Positions 59,719 through 64,000 of a stretch of 64,000 nt of DNA are shown piece after piece. The stretch is from Avena insularis (Eukaryota > Streptophyta > Magnoliopsida > Poales > Poaceae). The notes beneath the pieces are model-generated. The model did not search any database. It was given only the letters and a program-made list of their open reading frames with translations, and was not told the origin of the DNA. The position numbers and the translations under genes are program-made. Location: the NCBI GenBank assembly GCA_023614405.1, contig CM042697.1, forward strand, positions 190,773,189 to 190,837,188, given 5' to 3'. Within the stretch, counting starts at the first letter, position 1. Each line of letters starts with the position of its first letter.

Positions 59719-61474
59719 TGAAGGAAATATGCCCTAGAAACAAATAATAATATGGATTATTATCATATTTCATGAATTTTATGAATTAGTTTTTATATTA
59801 GGCTATAACTATATTGAATTAAAACGTCAATACACGTGTGATATACGAACAACCAGGAGTTCTCGGTGAAATTCTAGTCATTGGTTCATTAGGTCAACAG
59901 ATGATCAAAGGTTTCCTGGTCATGTGGTGCTTTGCACAAGTTGACAATGGAGTCACCTCATTGGAGAATGATATGGTGAACATACCCTATCTAAGCATAA
60001 TAACACGATAATATCACAAAGTTCAAGTTGCGATAATTAGGAAACATAGTGAGTTGTTCCTTAGATTGCGAGACCATATATAATCACTGACACCTGAGAG
60101 TACCTTGAGAGCATATAACGTGACTCGGTGGAGCGGTGATCATAAGGGTGTGATTGAGTATTCAAATGGGAAGGTCGAGGTGTATGCATTAAGAGATGAA
60201 TTTGTCCATCCGCGTGACAGATGATACTCTTGGCCCACTCGAATAAGTTATATCCATAAGTTGCATAGCGTGTGACTAGGTCATGGGATATCACTTATCA
60301 AATCAAGTAAAGTAGCTATTATCGATAAAAAGGTTGAACCCGACATGGTGATGTCATTGATCACACCTCTTACAATACAAGTATCGTATAGACAAAATAA
60401 ATAGTACACAATGTTGATGGTTCAACGACAAGTATCATGGAACGCACATGTGGTCATTTTGGGCATCCAGGTCCCGCTGATGATCATTTGTCTAAGAAGG
60501 GTCTCGACCATGTTTGGAGTGTTCCCGAACCATTGGGTAGCACGCTTAAGGGTTTGACGATGCTCGGAGATCGCTAATGGTATCATCAAATCACCGAAGA
60601 AAAGAGAAGGAGAAACGGGAAGAGTCCTAGGAAATTCAGGAGGATGTCCGGAGTGGGATTGAATGTGTTCCATAGCCACGGGAATTGAATAATATGTAAC
60701 TAAATGTTAAATAGTTATTTAATAATTTATTTATATTTATTTAATAAAGTAAAAGGATTAAAATCCCTATTGGGCCGATTTCCTTAGGGGAAAAAAGCCC
60801 ATGAGGGAAAGAGGCAAAGGGAGGAAATGGACGAGGGGCCGCATGGGCCCCATGCACCCGTGGGCGGGGCCCATGGGGGCTTGGCTGGCGGCCACGCCTT
60901 CACTCTCCTATATTGCCTCTTGTTTAGTCCCACATGGCTTAGGAAATTAGCCTCGCGCCCCCTTTTCCCCTATATAAGAAGAGGCATAGGAGGCAATTAA
61001 ATCACCATAAAATAATTAAAGGCTTCCTACCTTTGGGAGTTTCACTCCAGTTGCCTCTCTCTTATCTCTCTCCAGTGAGCGTGGCCCCATTGCTAGGGCT
61101 GCACGAAAGAGGGACTTCTTCACCATGGAGCACCATCACACTGCAGGATTCGGATCCGGGAGACCTACTTCCGCAACCTCGGCACGATCATAGAGTAGCG
61201 GGAGTCATCGTCAAACACCGTAAGTGTGTGACTCCCTCGGGCGGTGCTGTACTTTCGGCACCAGGACTTGTCGGAGCTATTGGACTTCGAACAATCTTGA
61301 GGTCAGCTTCGGTACAACCATATCATCCATGTTCCACGCGGTACGTTAACCACCTTCGGTCTTTAAAGGTATGGATAATGTATCCCCTCCCGTAACTACA
61401 TTACTAGTATATAGATCCTGGCATTAGGTTTCAAGCATAGGAATTTTTTTGTTTTATGCCCTTGAACCCCATCA
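59719..61474 (+). repeat. 3' LTR of copia element Z (1756 bp)
   Basis: It starts TGAAGGAAATATGCCCTAG, an Angela/BARE-like copia LTR start, directly after a purine tract. It ends ATAGGAATTTTTTTG...CCCCATCA at 61474. TATATAAG at 60971-60978 is the likely TATA box. The last base of the LTR is placed by similarity to the usual end of such LTRs and could be off by a few bases. Confidence 0.7.
60971..60978 (+). promoter_or_regulatory. TATA box of the Z LTR
   Basis: TATATAAG follows a C-rich stretch and lies about 500 bp before the LTR end, the expected region for the copia transcription start. Confidence 0.45.
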
Positions 61475-62117
61475 CTTTAAGGTTTCTACTAGACAACGGC
61501 GTTATCGGATGCCGATTACATGGTTAGAACTTGCAACGCTTGCCAGTTCCATGGCAAGGAAACACACCAGCCAACTCAATCTCTTCGAACTGTACCCCTA
61601 TCAAGGTAATTCGCCATGTGGGGTCTCGACATCATGGGACCCCTCCAGCGAGCGATGAGGGTGTACCAATACATGTTCATCGCCATCGACAAGTTCACAA
61701 AGTGGCATTAAGTGGAGCCAGTGCGGGCTATCAATGCTCAGGCCGCCGTCAAATTCATCCGAGGTATCGTATGCCACTTTGGCGTGCCCCACAAAATCAT
61801 CACCGACAACGGATTGCAGTTCACCAGTGGCGCCTTCCTCGCCTACTACGACACCCTTGGCATCAAAGTATTTTTTGCCTCGGTAGCCCACCCCCGAAGA
61901 AATGGGCAAGTGGAGCGCCTCAATGCGGAGGTGCTACATGGGATTAAAACCTAGACCTTAAATCGATTCAAAACCAGTGGGCGGGGCTGGATCGAGCAGA
62001 TCCTAGCCGTCCTCTGGTCGATCTAGACCACCACGAAAGGGACACTGGAGAAACCCCTTTCTCATTGGTCTACGGAGCTGAAGCTGTGCTACCCACCGAG
62101 CTGCAGCATGGGTCCCC
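61475..62117 (+). pseudogene. Ty3/gypsy Tat-type integrase fragment (Y)
   Basis: The translation contains TALSDADYMVRTCNACQFHG (end of the zinc finger), WGLDIMGPL with the first Asp, DKFTKW, IITDNGLQF with the second Asp, and HPRRNGQVERLN with the Glu. The C-terminal block TPFSLVYGAEAVLPTELQHG is reached after a frameshift near 62050. Stops interrupt it near 61608, 61709 and 61952. It is bounded by the Z LTR on the left and an Athila LTR on the right. The same segment, less complete, is present at 1325-1698. Confidence 0.8.
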
Positions 62118-63506
62118 TAATACGTCCAAAACGTATCTACTTTCCCGAACACTTTTTCTATTTTTCTCCTCCAATTTCTGTGATTTGGATATAACTAACA
62201 CGGACTAGCGCTATTTTCAGCAGAATTTCTTTGGTGTATCGTTTTTGTGCAGGAAATCAACTTTTAGGAAAAATCCCAGAAAATATGCCAAAAATCCTAT
62301 TTTCCCATATGACTCACGGAGCCAGAAGACGGAGGGGAGAGGAGGCCTGAGGGGACCACATCACCCCATGGCGCGGGCCAGGCCTAGCCATGCCAGGGCA
62401 TGGTGCGGCCGCCTCAGACTCCACCTCGACCTCATCTTTCACCTACAAATACCCTTGGACCTAAATACACCGGGGGGTTGGACGTTTTTCCAGATAGAGT
62501 TCAGTTGCGCCGCCATGACCAGAAACCGCGATTCAGAACTAGAAACTTCGTTTCGGCACCCTGCCCGAATGGGGAATTGGAGAATATCATCGCCATCATC
62601 ATCGCCAACGCCTCTCCATCAACCATCTATGATTCCCCCATCCATGAGTGAGTAATCCCCCGTAGTAGGCTATGGGGATGGTAGGGATTGGATGAGATCG
62701 TTCATGTAATTACTTAAGATTGTTAGGGCAAGGTGCCTAGTATCTATTGTTAGTGCCTTTTGACATTGTTGCAACTTGTTATGCTTAATGCTTGTAACTA
62801 GGGCCCGAGTGCCATGATCTCAGATATGAACATGTTATTGATTCATGATGATATTATTGTTTATGATCTTACCTGCAAGTGGTATACACATATCATTGTT
62901 CGGAACCCGAGGCCCCGAAGCGATAGAAATCGGGATAACTGGAGGGGATGGCTGTGATGTGAGGATCACATGTGTTCATGGAGTGTTAATGCTTTGCTCT
63001 GGTGCTCTGTTAAAATGACTACCTTAATTGCCATTAGATTCCCTAGAGGCCCCGCTGCAACGGGCTGACAGGACAAAAGATGTTGTGCAAGGTCTCATTG
63101 CGAGCACATATGACTATATATGGAACACATGCCTATGATTGCTTAGTACTTGGATGCTTTATCTTATTTATCAACAAATGCCCTTGATCTTGATATTACA
63201 TGAATTGTATTGTCCATGCAACGCCCGTCCATCCATCCCTATGCCTACCGCACTTTAAACCCTGCTGTTTATTACAATTGTTACCACTGTACTTATTTTA
63301 CTACTGCTATTACTTTTCTATTGCTACTACAAAATTGTTGCTACTGATAAACTATTGCGAGCAAGACTCTTTCTAGGTGCATCTGAATTGACAGCTCAGT
63401 TGTTAAGGCTTATAAATATTATTTGGCTCCCCTTGTGTCGAATCAATAAATTTGGGCTTTACTTCCCTCGAAGACTATTGCGATACCCTATGCTTATGGG
63501 TCATCA
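62118..63506 (+). repeat. Athila-type gypsy LTR
   Basis: It begins TAATACGTCC (probably a mutated TGATACGTCC) immediately after the Y integrase and ends GGGTCATCA at 63506. A degenerate primer binding site follows 11 bp later. The internal sequence (GAGTGAGTAAT-type segment near 62647, long T/A-rich U5) fits Athila-lineage LTRs of grasses such as Sabrina or WHAM. I cannot name the family. Short frames inside it, such as 62245-62655, are not genes. Confidence 0.65.
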
Positions 63507-63517
63507 AGACTATTTTC

Positions 63518-63530
63518 TAGCGCCATTGCC
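63518..63530 (+). promoter_or_regulatory. Degenerate primer binding site of the Athila-type element
   Basis: TAGCGCCATTGCC differs in two bases from TGGCGCCGTTGCC, the Asp-tRNA-complementary site typical of Athila elements. Confidence 0.6.
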
Positions 63531-63639
63531 GAGGAGAATAGATGTATTTATAAAGTTCACTTGGAATTGTTATTGTTCGCTGCTATCCATTCATCACGGG
63601 TAAAACTCATGATGGAAGATTTCCTATATTACCATCCAT
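63531..63639 (+). other. Remnant of the Athila leader
   Basis: About 110 bp of leader-like sequence after the primer binding site, ending where a TGTAACACCC motif begins. No gene is seen. Confidence 0.35.
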
Positions 63640-64000
63640 GTAACACCCTCGGATCGGCCCTATGCAAGTTTTAGCGATTCCAGCCAAACTCGCATAGAAA
63701 CGATTCAAAGGCGCCCACCAGGCACTTGCGTGAGGGTGGAAAACGGAGTAATACCATTACACAATATTCCATGATGGAACCCACAAAACAGATATATAGA
63801 ACACGATTCCATGAGTCAAGAATACAAATATACAGTACAAAAATCCAAATCACCTTGAATACGATACAGTATCCGAGTATGGACAAGATGCAAATTGATC
63901 TAAGAGCCCTAAAGAATAACCAATGGCGTCCATAACCCTACCCAGGCCAAGCCGGAAGGGTAACCCTGCTAACAACGTCGATCTCAAAACCTGCTCAAAC
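63640..64000 (+). mobile_element. Possible start of another gypsy LTR
   Basis: TGTAACACCCTCGGATCGG is close to the TGTAACACCC start shared by many grass chromovirus LTRs, and it interrupts the Athila leader. The rest of the element would lie beyond the window, so neither the other LTR nor a target duplication can be checked. Confidence 0.35.

Larger units (their letters stand above)
55913..61474 (+). mobile_element. Ty1/copia element Z, 5' part cut off by element T
   Basis: Z has a leader, a degraded gag (56227-56905), a long non-coding interior, a purine tract (GTGCAAGTGGGATAC, 59704-59718) and a 3' LTR (59719-61474). T abuts it at 55912/55913 in the opposite orientation, so T probably inserted into Z. 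No integrase, RT or RNase H frame is visible, which suggests a non-autonomous or heavily decayed element. Confidence 0.65.

Noticed and set aside
62245..62655. 136-codon plus-strand frame in the right part of the window
   Set aside because: It lies wholly inside the Athila-type LTR and has no protein similarity that I can see.
1..64000. CRISPR arrays, bacterial operons, ribosome binding sites or riboswitches
   Set aside because: The content is plant retrotransposon and DNA transposon sequence, and no regularly spaced repeat array is present.

Overview
The window looks like intergenic DNA from a large grass genome, most likely a Pooideae or Triticeae species (wheat, barley, rye or Aegilops type). 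That assignment is an inference. It rests on the transposon types present: Ty3/gypsy elements of Tat, Athila and chromovirus type, Ty1/copia elements with LTRs of the kind seen in these grasses, and a CACTA element with GTGGCGCACC-like subterminal repeats. I found no intact host gene, no rRNA or tRNA gene and no CRISPR array. Almost every coding stretch is a decayed transposon polyprotein.

Layout. 1-1324 is a decayed LTR-like block. 1325-1698 is a fragment of a Tat-type integrase (Y'). From about 1700 to 55912 lies one old Tat-type gypsy element on the minus strand, called T here. Its 5' LTR is 55411-55912, its leader and gag are 51926-55410, a scrap of protease is 12387-12466, its RT-RNase H-integrase is 3075-5465, and an intron-containing antisense ORF is 1702-2463. 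Its 3' LTR is gone. Two large insertions split T: a minus-strand copia element X (5466-12386), and a CACTA element (12467-51925, TSD TTA). X itself carries a truncated plus-strand LTR of the same family as T (7599-8120).

The CACTA element has only about 2.8 kb of its own DNA. That DNA includes an unrecognised 99-codon reading frame and a captured, rearranged fragment of an S-adenosylhomocysteine hydrolase gene (51146-51527). The reading frame is interrupted by a 36.7-kb block (13393-50045, TSD AAGTT) made of chromovirus elements with LTRs of about 4 kb. Elements A and B lie in tandem on the minus strand as LTR-internal-LTR-internal-LTR. A third, plus-strand element C (34507-49102) sits inside the last LTR. 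The 3' LTR of C contains a 1285-bp Mutator-like element (46334-47618, 9-bp TSD), which contains a tRNA-like A-box/B-box sequence.

To the right of T are a plus-strand copia element Z (55913-61474, with 3' LTR and gag but an otherwise non-coding interior), a second Tat integrase fragment Y (61475-62117), an Athila-type LTR with primer binding site (62118-63530), and a possible new LTR start at 63640. The strongest evidence for this nesting is that two reading frames, the T protease and the CACTA ORF, become continuous when the insertion and one copy of its target duplication are mentally removed.
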